A stretch of DNA of 64,000 nt from assembly GCA_949286165.1 (NCBI GenBank), contig CASDZK010000062.1, forward strand, positions 1 to 64,000, in the 5' to 3' direction. This document shows, in pieces, positions 34,896 to 44,593 of the stretch. Below the pieces are notes generated by a model. The model saw only the letters and a list, made by a program, of their open reading frames with translations, was not told the origin of the DNA and ran no database searches. The position numbers and the translations under genes are program-made. This DNA comes from an uncultured Alistipes sp. (lineage in GTDB: Bacteria; Bacteroidota; Bacteroidia; Bacteroidales; Rikenellaceae). Numbering within the stretch: position 1 is the stretch's first letter; the number at the start of each line of letters is the position of its first letter.

Positions 34896-37295
34896 GTGTC
34901 TGAATTTTTATCGCAGTTGAGCGATGTGCAGCGTGCCGCTGCCGAAAATTATGACGGCCCTACGCTGATCGTGGCCGGAGCCGGATCGGGCAAGACGAGG
35001 GTGCTTACGGCCCGTATCGCGTATATGATAAGCCGGGGCGTCCCGCCCTATACCGTTTTGGCGCTTACCTTTACCAATAAGGCAGCGGGAGAGATGCGCG
35101 AACGTATTTCCAAAGTCGTGGGACCCGAACTGGCCCGAAAGATCTGGATGGGAACTTTCCATTCCGTTTTCTCCCGTTTTTTGCGGGCCGAGGCCGAAAA
35201 ACTCGGTTTTACGGGGAATTTTACCATTTACGAAACTTCCGATTCCCGAAATTTGGTAAAAACTATTATCAAGGAGATGAATCTGAATGACGACCGGTAT
35301 AAACCGAAGGATATTTTCTCCCGGATTTCATTCCAGAAAAATAATTTGGTAACGCCGCAGATGTATCTCTCCTCCGCTACACTGTTGGCGGAAGACCGGG
35401 AAGCGGGGAGGGACCGGTTCGGGGATGTTTATCGGGAATATATGGTGCGTTGCCGTAGAAACAATGCCATGGATTTCGACGATCTGTTGTTGTACACCAA
35501 TATTTTGTTGAGGGATTTTCCGGAGGCGGTGGAAAAATACCAACATCAGTTTCGGTATATTTTAGTGGACGAGTACCAGGATACGAACCGGTCGCAATAC
35601 CTGATCGTTAAGAAATTGGCCGAAGTCCACCAGAATATTTGTGTAGTGGGGGACGACGCCCAAAGCATTTATTCGTTCCGCGGGGCTAAGATCGAGAATA
35701 TTCTGCGGTTCCAGACCGATTATCCTTCGGCGCGGGTTTATCCGCTGGAGCAAAATTACCGTTCTACCCAAACCATTGTCAATGCCGCCAATTCCGTAAT
35801 TGACCGGAATGAAAACAGAATTCGTAAAAAATCGTTTTCCCGGAACGAACTCGGCGATAAGATACAGTTGATCCGGGCATATACGGAGCGCGAAGAGGCG
35901 ATCGCGGTGGTATCGGGAATTAAACGGACATTGCAGGAAGACACTGCTTGCTCTTTCGGGGATGTCGCCGTGTTGTACCGTACCAATTCGCAGTCCCGCG
36001 TGTTGGAAGACGTTTTGAAAAGCCGCCAGATACCGTACCGTATTTACGGAGGCATCTCTTTTTATCAGCGGGCCGAAATCAAACACGTGCTGGCCTATGC
36101 CCGGTTGTTGGTCAATTCGGATGACGATGAGGCACTTATGCGCATTATCAATGTCCCTGCCCGGGGAATCGGGGATACTACGGTCGGGAAGATAGCCGCT
36201 TATGCTGCCGGCCATTCGGCCAGCATGTGGCGTTCTATGGAGGATGGCGTCAAACAGGACATGCAACTTCGCGGAGGAGCCGTCGTGAACAAATTGACCG
36301 CTTTTATCCGGTTGATCCGGACCTTGAAGGAGTATAGCGCGCAGCATAACGTGTATGAGACGCTTTATGAGATCGTAACGGCTTCCGGTTTGTTGGGATC
36401 TTATAAAAATGCCCGGACGCCGGAGGCGGAATCTGCCTGCCAGAATATAGAGGAGTTGTTGAATTCTACCAAACAGGTTATCGACGACCGTATGCGGGCC
36501 GGAGAGCCTTTGCCCGTATTGGAGGAGTGGTTGCAGGAGATAACCCTGCTGACCGACGAACAGGAAGAAGGTGGCGGAACCGAAAAAAGCGAGGTCTCTT
36601 TAATGACGGTGCATTCGGCTAAGGGATTGGAATATAAATACATCTATATCGTCGGGATGGAAGAGGGGGTTTTCCCCGGACAGCGGACCGCGGAAACGCA
36701 GGAAGCGCTTGAAGAGGAACGCCGCCTTTTTTATGTGGCCATTACCCGGGCCATATCCCGCCTCAGCATCTCTTTTTGTTTGAGCCGCTACCGTTGGGGA
36801 ACTACCGTGAACAGTATGCCCAGCCGATTTTTGAAAGAGGTGGATAAGCAGTATCTTTCGGATCCGGAACTGTTGGAGTCCGGTCGGACCGTTGCGGATG
36901 AACCGGAAGAGGAATCCCGCGGGCGGCATGTCTCTTCCCGGCCGGTCGAGACGCCGATGTGGAGAAAACGTCCTTTTCCTGCCGAGAAGGAAACCTCGGT
37001 CGCGGGGAACCGCTTTTCTTCCGCAAATCCTGGGTTGGAACGGCGAATCGCCTCTTTGCGGAAACTGCCTCCCGTTTCCCGGGGAGGAGGAAAACCGGGA
37101 TCGGGGAACGATACTCTTGTGTCGGCCGATCGCATTCGTACGGGCAGCGTCGTGGAACACGATACTTTCGGACGGGGCGTCGTAACGGCGGTCGATCGTA
37201 CGGTTGCCGATGTGAAATTGGAAGTTTGTTTCGACGGGGCGGGGCCTAAAAAGCTGTTACTCCGTTTCGCCCGTCTTCGAATCTTGGAAGAGTGA
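34896..37295 (+). CDS. uvrD: UvrD/PcrA-type superfamily 1 DNA helicase
   Basis: 799 aa. Start is GTG at 34896; the protein then reads directly into LSDVQRAAA, the Q-motif. 3'-5' helicase for repair and plasmid/phage replication. Walker A VAGAGSGKTRVL, motif II LVDEYQDTNRSQY, motif III VVGDDAQSIYSFRGA, motif IV EQNYRST, motif V TVHSAKGLEY and motif VI YVAITRAISRL all intact. The C-terminal ~150 residues are a low-complexity Arg/Pro linker and a small Tudor-like domain (VEHDTFGRGVVTAV). Its last 39 bp overlap the convergent gene below. Confidence 0.95.
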   Translation: MSEFLSQLSDVQRAAAENYDGPTLIVAGAGSGKTRVLTARIAYMISRGVPPYTVLALTFTNKAAGEMRERISKVVGPELARKIWMGTFHSVFSRFLRAEAEKLGFTGNFTIYETSDSRNLVKTIIKEMNLNDDRYKPKDIFSRISFQKNNLVTPQMYLSSATLLAEDREAGRDRFGDVYREYMVRCRRNNAMDFDDLLLYTNILLRDFPEAVEKYQHQFRYILVDEYQDTNRSQYLIVKKLAEVHQNICVVGDDAQSIYSFRGAKIENILRFQTDYPSARVYPLEQNYRSTQTIVNAANSVIDRNENRIRKKSFSRNELGDKIQLIRAYTEREEAIAVVSGIKRTLQEDTACSFGDVAVLYRTNSQSRVLEDVLKSRQIPYRIYGGISFYQRAEIKHVLAYARLLVNSDDDEALMRIINVPARGIGDTTVGKIAAYAAGHSASMWRSMEDGVKQDMQLRGGAVVNKLTAFIRLIRTLKEYSAQHNVYETLYEIVTASGLLGSYKNARTPEAESACQNIEELLNSTKQVIDDRMRAGEPLPVLEEWLQEITLLTDEQEEGGGTEKSEVSLMTVHSAKGLEYKYIYIVGMEEGVFPGQRTAETQEALEEERRLFYVAITRAISRLSISFCLSRYRWGTTVNSMPSRFLKEVDKQYLSDPELLESGRTVADEPEEESRGRHVSSRPVETPMWRKRPFPAEKETSVAGNRFSSANPGLERRIASLRKLPPVSRGGGKPGSGNDTLVSADRIRTGSVVEHDTFGRGVVTAVDRTVADVKLEVCFDGAGPKKLLLRFARLRILEE

Positions 37296-37721
37296 GCATA
37301 ACGTTTCGTAATCCGGGAATTCCGCCAGCCTGTCGTACCGGACGAAATCCCGGGTCCGCAGGCAGTAGTTGTTGACGGAATTGCTGACGGCGATGTAAGG
37401 GGCCCGGATATGACCGTTGTAACGGGCGATCTGACGGAAAGTCTCGTCCGTTATCTTTATATGCGCCGCCTTGCATTCGACGATCATGAGCGGGCGGGCG
37501 TTCCGGTCGAACACCACGATATCGGCGCGCTGTTTTTTTCCGTTTTCGAAAACGAAAGGATATTCTACGGCGATATGGGCCGCGGAGTACCCTTTCCGGA
37601 CCGTCAGAAACGACAGAAACAGTTGCCGGACGTGTTCTTCGGGCGTGTAGGCCACCCATTTTCTTCTCACGGGATCGAATACTTCCCGGTCTCCTGCGTG
37701 GTTTTTGCGGATTTTCAACAT
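37257..37721 (-). CDS. Type I restriction HsdR N-terminal-like (PD-(D/E)XK) protein
   Basis: 154 aa single-domain protein of the HSDR_N_2 type. N-terminal VRRKWVAYTPEEHVRQLFL, then a PD-(D/E)XK core: Asp in RADIVVFDRN and ECK in MIVECKA, and later QIARYNGHI. No helicase, methylase or specificity subunit nearby, so it is not a complete type I system; such stand-alone proteins are common in Bacteroidota and uncharacterised. The 3' end overlaps the uvrD 3' end by 39 bp in opposite orientation. Confidence 0.85.
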   Translation of the reverse strand: MLKIRKNHAGDREVFDPVRRKWVAYTPEEHVRQLFLSFLTVRKGYSAAHIAVEYPFVFENGKKQRADIVVFDRNARPLMIVECKAAHIKITDETFRQIARYNGHIRAPYIAVSNSVNNYCLRTRDFVRYDRLAEFPDYETLCSLFQDSKTGETE

Positions 37722-37742
37722 GCCGTGAATGATCGGGGTTCG

Positions 37743-38960
37743 TCAGATAATGCCCAATATCCGGCTGCGGGTAAGCATGCAGGCTCCGATAATGCCGGCC
37801 CTGCGTCCTAAAGCCGATATTTTGATTTCCGTGTCGCTATTGACCAGATTCAGGGAGTTTTTCTTGATGGCCGTTGTCAGCGGCAGCGACAAATATTGTC
37901 CGGCCAAGGAGACGCATCCTCCCAGAACCAACAGTTCCGGATTGAATATATTGATGAGCCCGGCGGTGTAGCGCCCCAGGTCGTTCGCCATTTTTTCCAG
38001 CAATTCGATGGCCAGCATATCTTCCTTTAGTACGGTGTCGATGATATCCGAGAGTTGCACTTCGCCTTTGTCCAATTTGGCTTTCAGAGAGGTATTGGCG
38101 CCTTGCTTGTAACTTTCGATGAGTTTGCTTAATAAAGCGTGTCCCGATATTTCCGTTTCCAGGCATCCCCGTTTCCCGCAATAACATATTTTTTCATTGT
38201 TGAAAGTCAGGTGGTGTCCAATCTCTCCCGACAGACCGGATTTTCCGTAATACAGTTTCCCGTCGATGACGATTCCCAGTCCGATTCCCCAGTCGAAGTT
38301 GATATACAGCATATTTCGGGCGTTTTTCGCTTCGCCGTGGATTTGTTCGGCGTAGGTCATGGCCTTGGTGTCATTGTCTATGGTGGCGGGATAACCCGTT
38401 TTTTCCTCGATGATTTTGGCCAGCGGTTTTCCCAGAAAATCGAAATAGGTAAAACTTTCGCCGGTTACGTGATTGACTCTTCCCGGAAGGTTCAATCCTA
38501 CGCTGATGATTTTTTCTTTGGCGATGGGCTGTTCGGCGATGAAACGGGTGGTTTCCCGGCAGACGAAATCGATCATTTCTTTCGAGTTTTCCAACGGTTG
38601 GTCGAGATGGCGGATTTCTTCGGGGACTTTTCCGTTGAAATCGATGAAGGCGATGTCGGTCCCGTCGTGCCGGATATCTACGCCGACAAAATATCCCGCT
38701 TCGGGATTCAATCCGAATGCGTTGGGTTTTCGTCCTCCGTTGGTGTTTTGTTTTCCGAAGTCGATGACGAACCCTTCTTCCATGAGTTCCGAGATGAATT
38801 TGGTGGTGGTCGGAACGCTGAGATTCAAATTGTTCCCCAATTCAGAAATCGTGCTGCATCCATTATTGATCAAATGTCTGATTAATTGTTTTTTAATGGA
38901 TGTGTTTTTGGAATTCGATTCCGAGGCGTTGTTTAAAAAGTTTTGTTTTATGTTTGCCAT
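37743..38960 (-). CDS. ROK-family transcriptional regulator (NagC/XylR type)
   Basis: 405 aa. N-terminal winged HTH (about 20-80; CSTISELGNNLNLSVPTTTKFISEL) followed by a ROK domain. ROK zinc-site CYCGKRGCLE and the phosphate-loop-like VGVDIRHDGTD and LVLGGCVSLAG are present. NagC-type ROK proteins repress sugar genes and are released by a sugar phosphate or free sugar. The nearest sugar genes are GH92 and gmd-fcl, but no operator is identified. 21 bp downstream lies the HsdR_N-like gene on the same strand. Confidence 0.9.
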   Translation of the reverse strand: MANIKQNFLNNASESNSKNTSIKKQLIRHLINNGCSTISELGNNLNLSVPTTTKFISELMEEGFVIDFGKQNTNGGRKPNAFGLNPEAGYFVGVDIRHDGTDIAFIDFNGKVPEEIRHLDQPLENSKEMIDFVCRETTRFIAEQPIAKEKIISVGLNLPGRVNHVTGESFTYFDFLGKPLAKIIEEKTGYPATIDNDTKAMTYAEQIHGEAKNARNMLYINFDWGIGLGIVIDGKLYYGKSGLSGEIGHHLTFNNEKICYCGKRGCLETEISGHALLSKLIESYKQGANTSLKAKLDKGEVQLSDIIDTVLKEDMLAIELLEKMANDLGRYTAGLINIFNPELLVLGGCVSLAGQYLSLPLTTAIKKNSLNLVNSDTEIKISALGRRAGIIGACMLTRSRILGII

Positions 38961-39028
38961 GTTTGTTAAAATAAGGTCCGGTATGTCAATTCGGAAATAT
39001 GTTTATTTCATTTGATTGATATTTTGTA

Positions 39029-39036
39029 CAAATATA
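39029..39036 (-). promoter_or_regulatory. Candidate promoter -7 element for the ROK regulator
   Basis: The reverse strand reads TATATTTG (TAnnTTTG), 69 nt upstream of the ATG at 38960. No TTTG at the right upstream distance. Confidence 0.5.
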
Positions 39037-39204
39037 TAAAATTAATGTGATATGATATTAATTTATTTAGAAAAATTAAATATATTGTGAAATATATTGA
39101 AATAGAACGGGATAAAACCGAGGAAATGGATTTGGCAAATCGGTAAAAGTTGGTTATCTTGCTTGGCGGAATCCGGTTTCATGCAACGGCAATGAAACAA
39201 CGGC

Positions 39205-39226
39205 TTTTGCAACATGGTTTGCAAAA
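39205..39226. repeat. Inverted repeat ahead of malic enzyme
   Basis: TTTTGCAA (39205-39212), 6-nt centre, TTGCAAAA (39219-39226), 23 bp before the malic enzyme ATG. It could be an operator or an mRNA leader hairpin. The rest of 38961-39248 is AT-rich with no gene seen. Confidence 0.5.
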
Positions 39227-39248
39227 AAAACAGTCAATATAAAAAGCA

Positions 39249-40532
39249 ATGAAAATGACGAAGAGAGAAGAATTTGAAGAAGAGGTATTGGAGTATCATC
39301 GAAATCCTTCCGGGAAGTTGAAAGTGGAACCGTCCAAACCGTACAATTCCCAGTATTATCTGTCTTTGGCTTATACGCCGGGAGTGGCTGTCCCCTGCCT
39401 GAAAATAGCGGAACGGCCCGAAGACGTTTACCGATATACGACGAAAGGAAATCTGGTGGCGGTCGTATCGAACGGTACGGCCGTGTTGGGATTGGGAAAT
39501 ATAGGGCCTTTGGCTTCGAAGCCGGTAATGGAGGGCAAGGCCATGTTGTTTAAAGTATTGGCGGGTGTCGATGCGTTCGATATCGAGGTCGATGCGACGG
39601 ATCCGGACCGGTTCGTGGAAGCGGTAAAAGCCATCGCCCCTACCTTCGGAGGCATTAATTTGGAGGATATCAAAGCGCCGGAATGTTTTGAAATCGAACG
39701 GCGGCTGAAAGAGGAGCTGCAGATTCCGATCATGCACGACGACCAGCACGGGACGGCGATTATTACTTCCGCCGCCTTGCTGAACGCGTTGGAACTGGCC
39801 GGCAAGCGGATCGAGGATATCCGGGTGGTTATCAACGGGGCCGGAGCCGCGGCTACGGCTTGCGCCAATTTGTATCTTGAACTGGGGGTGCGGAAAGAAC
39901 ATCTGGTCATGTGCGACAGCAAGGGCGTCATTTATGCGTCGCGTCCGGGCCTGACGCCTGAAAAACGCCGGTTCGCTTCGGATACGGAAGCGCGTACTTT
40001 GGCGGAAGCATTGGTCGGGGCCGATATGTTTTTAGGGGTTTCCAAAGCCGATGTCCTGAAACCCGACATGATTCGTTCCATGGCGGCGGATCCGATCGTT
40101 TTCGCCTTGGCGAATCCGAATCCGGAAATCACTTACGAGGCGGCCATGGATTCCCGTCCGGATATTATTTTGGCTACGGGGCGCAGCGATTATCCCAACC
40201 AGGTCAATAATGTTGCAGGTTTTCCGTATATTTTCCGCGGTGCGTTGGACGTATGGGCCACGACCATTAACGAGGAGATGAAACTGGCGGCGGCTTATGA
40301 AATCGCGGCTTTGGCGAAAGAGCCGGTAACGGATGAAGTCCGTCGGGCCTACAATGTCGAGGAGCTTTCGTTTTCCCGGCAATATATTATACCGAAACCG
40401 CTGGACGGACGTTTGATGACGCGGGTTTCCGCAGCGGTCGCCCGTGCCGCCATGGAGAGCGGAGTGGCCCGCAAGCCGATAGAGGATTGGGAAAGTTACG
40501 CGAACCGGTTGCAAACGATCCGGGGAAAATAA
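39249..40532 (+). CDS. Malic enzyme, short form (malate to pyruvate, NAD(P)-dependent)
   Basis: 427 aa; start could also be the third codon (MTKREEFEE). Oxidatively decarboxylates malate to pyruvate. N-terminal [32 protein letters not shown], metal/substrate segment [11 protein letters not shown] and NAD(P) loop [21 protein letters not shown], ending [10 protein letters not shown]. The protein ends after the catalytic region; the phosphotransacetylase-like domain of 750-residue MaeB forms is absent. Cofactor preference cannot be read. Confidence 0.93.
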   Translation: MKMTKREEFEEEVLEYHRNPSGKLKVEPSKPYNSQYYLSLAYTPGVAVPCLKIAERPEDVYRYTTKGNLVAVVSNGTAVLGLGNIGPLASKPVMEGKAMLFKVLAGVDAFDIEVDATDPDRFVEAVKAIAPTFGGINLEDIKAPECFEIERRLKEELQIPIMHDDQHGTAIITSAALLNALELAGKRIEDIRVVINGAGAAATACANLYLELGVRKEHLVMCDSKGVIYASRPGLTPEKRRFASDTEARTLAEALVGADMFLGVSKADVLKPDMIRSMAADPIVFALANPNPEITYEAAMDSRPDIILATGRSDYPNQVNNVAGFPYIFRGALDVWATTINEEMKLAAAYEIAALAKEPVTDEVRRAYNVEELSFSRQYIIPKPLDGRLMTRVSAAVARAAMESGVARKPIEDWESYANRLQTIRGK

Positions 40533-40534
40533 AT

Positions 40535-40566
40535 CGCCGCCGCCGTTTCGTCAGGCCGGCGCGGCG
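40535..40566 (+). terminator. GC-rich hairpin after malic enzyme
   Basis: CGCCGCCGCCG (40535-40545) pairs with CGGCGCGGCG (40557-40566) with one bulge. No T-run follows, so terminator function is uncertain. Confidence 0.4.
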
Positions 40567-40615
40567 GAGTTCGTTGCGACGATTGCGGCGGGAAACGTCC
40601 GAAGAAATTCTGGCG

Positions 40616-40646
40616 TTTCCTTCCTCCGTAAATTGTCGTATATTTG
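40616..40646 (+). promoter_or_regulatory. Candidate promoter for the GH92 gene
   Basis: TTTC (40616-40619, consensus TTTG), 19 nt, TATATTTG (40639-40646, exact TAnnTTTG). The ATG at 40644 lies inside this element, supporting ATG 40668 as the real start. Confidence 0.6.
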
Positions 40647-40667
40647 CAGACTGAAATATTGATTGAA

Positions 40668-42926
40668 ATGAAAATCAAATGGCTCGTCCCGTTTTTGTTT
40701 CTCGGCTGTTTCGGAACGGCCGAAGGGCAGGAACCGGCTTCTTATGTCAATCCGTTTATCGGGACTTCCAATTACGGAACTACCCAGCCCGGCCCCGTAC
40801 TGCCGATGGGGATGGTATCCATGTCTCCCTATAACGCTATCGATATGCCGGGACACCGTATCCATACGGATGCCGGCTGGTGTTCCACCCCTTATATTTA
40901 TGAAAATAAGTTCGTCGCGGGATTTACGAACGTGAATCTCAGCGGTGTGGGTTGTCCCGATTTGGGTTCGTTGCTGGTCATGCCCACGACGGGGGAACTG
41001 AAGGTGGATGTGAAAGAATACAGTTCTCCTGTCAGGGAGCAGAAAGCCGAGGCGGGATATTATGCGGCCTTTCTGGAAAAATACGGCGTTCGTGCGGAGA
41101 TGACGGTCACTGCGCGTACTTCTTTGTCGCGGTTTACCTATCCTGCGGGAAATTCGCACGTATTGTTCAATATCGGCGTGGGACTGACCAACGAGACCGG
41201 CGGTTACGCCCGGATCGTTTCGGACCGCGAGATCGAGGGATATAAATTGATGGGGACGTTTTGTTATAACGAGCCTCAGTCCGTCATGCCGGTCTATTTT
41301 GTCGTTCGGCTCAGCAAACCGGCCACGATACGGTATTGGAAAAAACAGGACCAACTGAAAGGAACGCGCCATGAATGGGATCCTTTCAGCGGTAAATACA
41401 AGGTTTACACCCGTTATGCGAGGGAAATGGCCGGCGATGAGATCGGCGTGGCGTTCAGTTTCGATACGCATGAAGCGGAAGAGATACTGGTACAGGTCGG
41501 CATTTCGTATGTCAGCATAGCCAATGCCCGGGAAAATCTGGAAGCCGAACAGCGGGAGCCGGAATTCGACCGGCTCCGGCAGGAGGCTTTCGGCCGTTGG
41601 AACGACATGCTTTCCAACGTACGGGTGGAAGGCGGACAGGAAAAAGACAAGACGGTTTTTTACACGGCGTTGTACCATACGTTGATTCATCCGAATATTT
41701 TGCAGGATGTGAACGGGGAATATCCGGCCATGTCGTCCGGCCGGACGATGCGGACGGACGGCGGAGATCGCCTGACCATGTTTTCCGGATGGGATGTTTA
41801 CCGGATCAATCCGCAATTGATGTCGCTGCTTTATCCGCAGCGGCAGCGGAATATGGTGGCGTCGTTGATGCAGATGTACCGGGAATCGGGAAATTTGCCC
41901 AAATTCGAAATCAATTCGGACGAATACAATGTCATGCAGGGCGATCCTGCGATTCCCTATATCGTGGCCAGTTATTTCTGCGGTGTATTGGACGGGATGG
42001 ACGCGGAGGCGCTTTATACGGCAATGCGGAAAAATGCGTTTACGGCGGGAGCGGAAAACAAGATCAGACCGGACAACGATTTTTACGCGTCGAACGGGTA
42101 TGTGCCGTTTTTGACGCCTTACGACAATTCCGTGTCCCAAGCCCTCGAATATTATGTGGCGGACTGGTCGTTGGCCCAGATGGCGAAGGCGTTGGGAAAA
42201 CAGGGGGATTACGAAGCGTTGATGAAACGGGTAAGCGGTTACAAGATTTATTTCGATCCGGAATATAATTTGTTGCGGCCGGTGTTGCCGGACGGTACTT
42301 TTATGGAGGGATTCGATCCGGAACAGGGAAAAAACTTCGCTCCGGTGCATGGATTCCACGAGGGAACGTCCTGGAACTATTCGTTTTATCTGCCTTTTGA
42401 TATAAAAGGCATGATCGCGTTGCACGGAGGGCCGAAAAATTTCAGCGCTCATTTGGAAAAGACGTTTCTGGACGGGTTGTTCGATATGGCGAACGAGCCC
42501 GATATGGGATATCCCTATTATTTTTCTTATGTGAAGGGGGAAGCGTGGAAGACTCAGAAATACGTTCGGGAATTGTTGGCCCGGTATTTTAAGGATACGC
42601 CGGGCGGACTTCCCGGAAACGACGATACGGGAACCATGTCGGCATGGTGCGTGTTCGCCATGCTGGGACTTTATCCGGCGATTCCGGGCGAAGCGTCTTA
42701 CGTGATTACCGCTCCGGTTTTCGACCGGGCAGTCATTGCTTTGGATCCGCATTTTTACGGCCACGACCGGTTAGTCATAGAAGGGGTCGATGCGTCCGAA
42801 AAGAACGTGTATGTCCGGAAAGTAGAAATAGACGGCGTACCTTTGCGGGGAAACACGATTACGCACGAACAACTGACTAAGGCCGAAAATCTGAAAATTT
42901 ACTGTTCGGATAAACCCGGCCGTTGA
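40668..42926 (+). CDS. Secreted GH92 alpha-mannosidase
   Basis: 752 aa from ATG 40668, opening into a signal peptide (MKIKWLVPFLFLGCFGTAEG). GH92 enzymes are calcium-dependent inverting exo-alpha-mannosidases acting on N-glycans and yeast mannan. Family landmarks: YVNPFIGTSNYGTTQPGP at the mature N-terminus, GMVSMSPYN, the central TMFSGWDVYR, GTSWNYSFYL, and LPGNDDTGTMSAWCVFAMLGLYP containing the catalytic-region acidic residues. It stands alone without SusC/D; linkage specificity (often alpha-1,2) is inferred only. Confidence 0.93.
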   Translation: MKIKWLVPFLFLGCFGTAEGQEPASYVNPFIGTSNYGTTQPGPVLPMGMVSMSPYNAIDMPGHRIHTDAGWCSTPYIYENKFVAGFTNVNLSGVGCPDLGSLLVMPTTGELKVDVKEYSSPVREQKAEAGYYAAFLEKYGVRAEMTVTARTSLSRFTYPAGNSHVLFNIGVGLTNETGGYARIVSDREIEGYKLMGTFCYNEPQSVMPVYFVVRLSKPATIRYWKKQDQLKGTRHEWDPFSGKYKVYTRYAREMAGDEIGVAFSFDTHEAEEILVQVGISYVSIANARENLEAEQREPEFDRLRQEAFGRWNDMLSNVRVEGGQEKDKTVFYTALYHTLIHPNILQDVNGEYPAMSSGRTMRTDGGDRLTMFSGWDVYRINPQLMSLLYPQRQRNMVASLMQMYRESGNLPKFEINSDEYNVMQGDPAIPYIVASYFCGVLDGMDAEALYTAMRKNAFTAGAENKIRPDNDFYASNGYVPFLTPYDNSVSQALEYYVADWSLAQMAKALGKQGDYEALMKRVSGYKIYFDPEYNLLRPVLPDGTFMEGFDPEQGKNFAPVHGFHEGTSWNYSFYLPFDIKGMIALHGGPKNFSAHLEKTFLDGLFDMANEPDMGYPYYFSYVKGEAWKTQKYVRELLARYFKDTPGGLPGNDDTGTMSAWCVFAMLGLYPAIPGEASYVITAPVFDRAVIALDPHFYGHDRLVIEGVDASEKNVYVRKVEIDGVPLRGNTITHEQLTKAENLKIYCSDKPGR

Positions 42927-42988
42927 TAAGGTTTCGTTTCGAAGACGATGGATGAAAATGATAAGAGCAAACAAAATTATAAAGAACG

Positions 42989-44512
42989 ATGAATAAAGTA
43001 CTTTTGATGATTCTGGATGGTTGGGGAAAAGGCGACCATTCCAAAAGCGATGCGATTTTCAATGCGCATGCCGATTACATGACTTCTCTGCAGCAACAAT
43101 ATCCCACGGCCCAACTGCTGACGTGCGGCGAAAACGTAGGGTTGCCCGACGGACAGATGGGAAATTCCGAAGTCGGGCACCTGAATTTGGGAGCGGGACG
43201 TATCGTATATCAGGATCTGGTAAAGATCAACCGGGCCTGCGCCGACGGTTCCATCGCTTCCAATCCGGCGATCCGCGACGCTTTCACGTATGCGCGGGAA
43301 AACGGCAAATCCGTTCATTTCATCGGGTTGGTATCCGACGGCGGGGTACACTCTTTGGACAAGCACTTGTATAAATTGTGCGACGTGACTAAAGAGTACG
43401 GCATCGACGGAAACCGGGTGTTCGTACACGCGTTCATGGACGGCCGCGACACCGATCCCAAAAGCGGAAAGGGGTATATCGAGGCGTTGGAAAATCATTT
43501 GAAAACGTCCAATGGCCGGATCGCTTCCATCGTCGGCCGTTTTTACGCGATGGACCGCGATAAGCGTTGGGAACGGATCAAGGAAGCGTACGATTTGATG
43601 GTTAAGGGGATCGGTACGCCTGCGGTCGATCCCGTAGCGGCGGTTCAACGTTCTTATGACGAAGGGGTAACCGACGAGTTCATCAAACCGATCGTGTGCG
43701 TGGACGGCAATGACCGGCCTCTGGGAGTTATCCGGGAAGGGGACGTCGTGTTCTCCTTTAACTACCGTTCCGACCGCGGCCGTGAAATAACCATCGCCCT
43801 GACCGAGCAGGATTTGCCGGAAGCGGGCATGCAGATCGTTCCCGACCTGCATTATTTGACCATGACGCCTTATGACGAAGGGTTCAAGCATGTGACCGTA
43901 GTGTATGGAAAGGAAAATATTGCGGACACTTTGGGCGAGGTCATTTCCAAACGGGGATTGAAACAGCTGCATATCGCCGAAACGGAAAAGTACGCGCATG
44001 TGACGTTCTTTTTCAACGGCGGTCGGGAAGAACCGTATGAAGGGGAGAAACGTATTCTGATTCCTTCGCCTAAAGTGGCCACGTACGACCTGAAACCGGA
44101 AATGAGCGTCTATGAAGTCAAAGACGCGTTGGTCGCCGAACTGAAAAAAGGGGAGGCCGATTTCGTGTGCTTGAATTTCGCCAACGGCGACATGGTCGGA
44201 CATACGGGAGTTTACGATGCGATCGTCAAGGCAGTGCAGGCCGTCGATAAATCGGTAAAAGAGGTAGTGGAAGCCGCGCGGGCGAACGGATATACCGTTT
44301 TGATTACGGCCGATCACGGGAATGCCGATTATGCCGTGAATCCCGACGGTTCGCCCAATACGGCCCACTCGTTGAATCCGGTGCCGTTTATCGTCGTGTC
44401 CGATACGATCCGGCATGTGGAAAGCGGAATCTTGGCCGACGTGGCTCCTACCGTTTTGAAAATCATGGGAATTCCTCAGCCGGAACTGATGACCGGACAT
44501 GCTTTGGTATAG
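42989..44512 (+). CDS. gpmI: Phosphoglycerate mutase, cofactor-independent
   Basis: 507 aa, usual size. Interconverts 3- and 2-phosphoglycerate using two Mn2+ in an alkaline-phosphatase-like domain with an inserted phosphotransferase domain. Visible: MILDGWG (metal Asp), [13 protein letters not shown] with the phospho-acceptor Ser in [30 protein letters not shown], and C-terminal [14 protein letters not shown] and [11 protein letters not shown]. Followed by a terminator hairpin. Confidence 0.96.
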   Translation: MNKVLLMILDGWGKGDHSKSDAIFNAHADYMTSLQQQYPTAQLLTCGENVGLPDGQMGNSEVGHLNLGAGRIVYQDLVKINRACADGSIASNPAIRDAFTYARENGKSVHFIGLVSDGGVHSLDKHLYKLCDVTKEYGIDGNRVFVHAFMDGRDTDPKSGKGYIEALENHLKTSNGRIASIVGRFYAMDRDKRWERIKEAYDLMVKGIGTPAVDPVAAVQRSYDEGVTDEFIKPIVCVDGNDRPLGVIREGDVVFSFNYRSDRGREITIALTEQDLPEAGMQIVPDLHYLTMTPYDEGFKHVTVVYGKENIADTLGEVISKRGLKQLHIAETEKYAHVTFFFNGGREEPYEGEKRILIPSPKVATYDLKPEMSVYEVKDALVAELKKGEADFVCLNFANGDMVGHTGVYDAIVKAVQAVDKSVKEVVEAARANGYTVLITADHGNADYAVNPDGSPNTAHSLNPVPFIVVSDTIRHVESGILADVAPTVLKIMGIPQPELMTGHALV

Positions 44513-44536
44513 GAATATTGAGATTTAATGAAGGAA

Positions 44537-44577
44537 GAGAAGGGAATGAAGTATCGTTTTGTTCCCTTCTCCCGTTT
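44537..44577 (+). terminator. Intrinsic terminator of gpmI
   Basis: GAGAAGGGAA (44537-44546), 15-nt loop, TTCCCTTCTC (44562-44571): 10-bp perfect stem, then CCGTTTT. It overlaps the 5' end of the upstream-extended M64 frame, which argues for the downstream M64 start. Confidence 0.65.
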
Positions 44578-44593
44578 TATAAAGTTGGTTGAT

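Noticed and set aside
37257..37721. Complete type I restriction system
   Set aside because: Only an HsdR N-terminal-like domain is present; no helicase-motor HsdR, HsdM or HsdS gene lies nearby.
40551..42764. 737-codon reverse-strand open frame opposite the GH92 gene
   Set aside because: It is antisense to an intact GH92 gene with all family motifs; the long open frame is a by-product of codon bias. Its product is Arg/His-rich with no domain.
42977..44500. 507-codon reverse-strand open frame opposite gpmI
   Set aside because: Mirrors gpmI almost exactly; same codon-bias artefact and no recognisable protein features.
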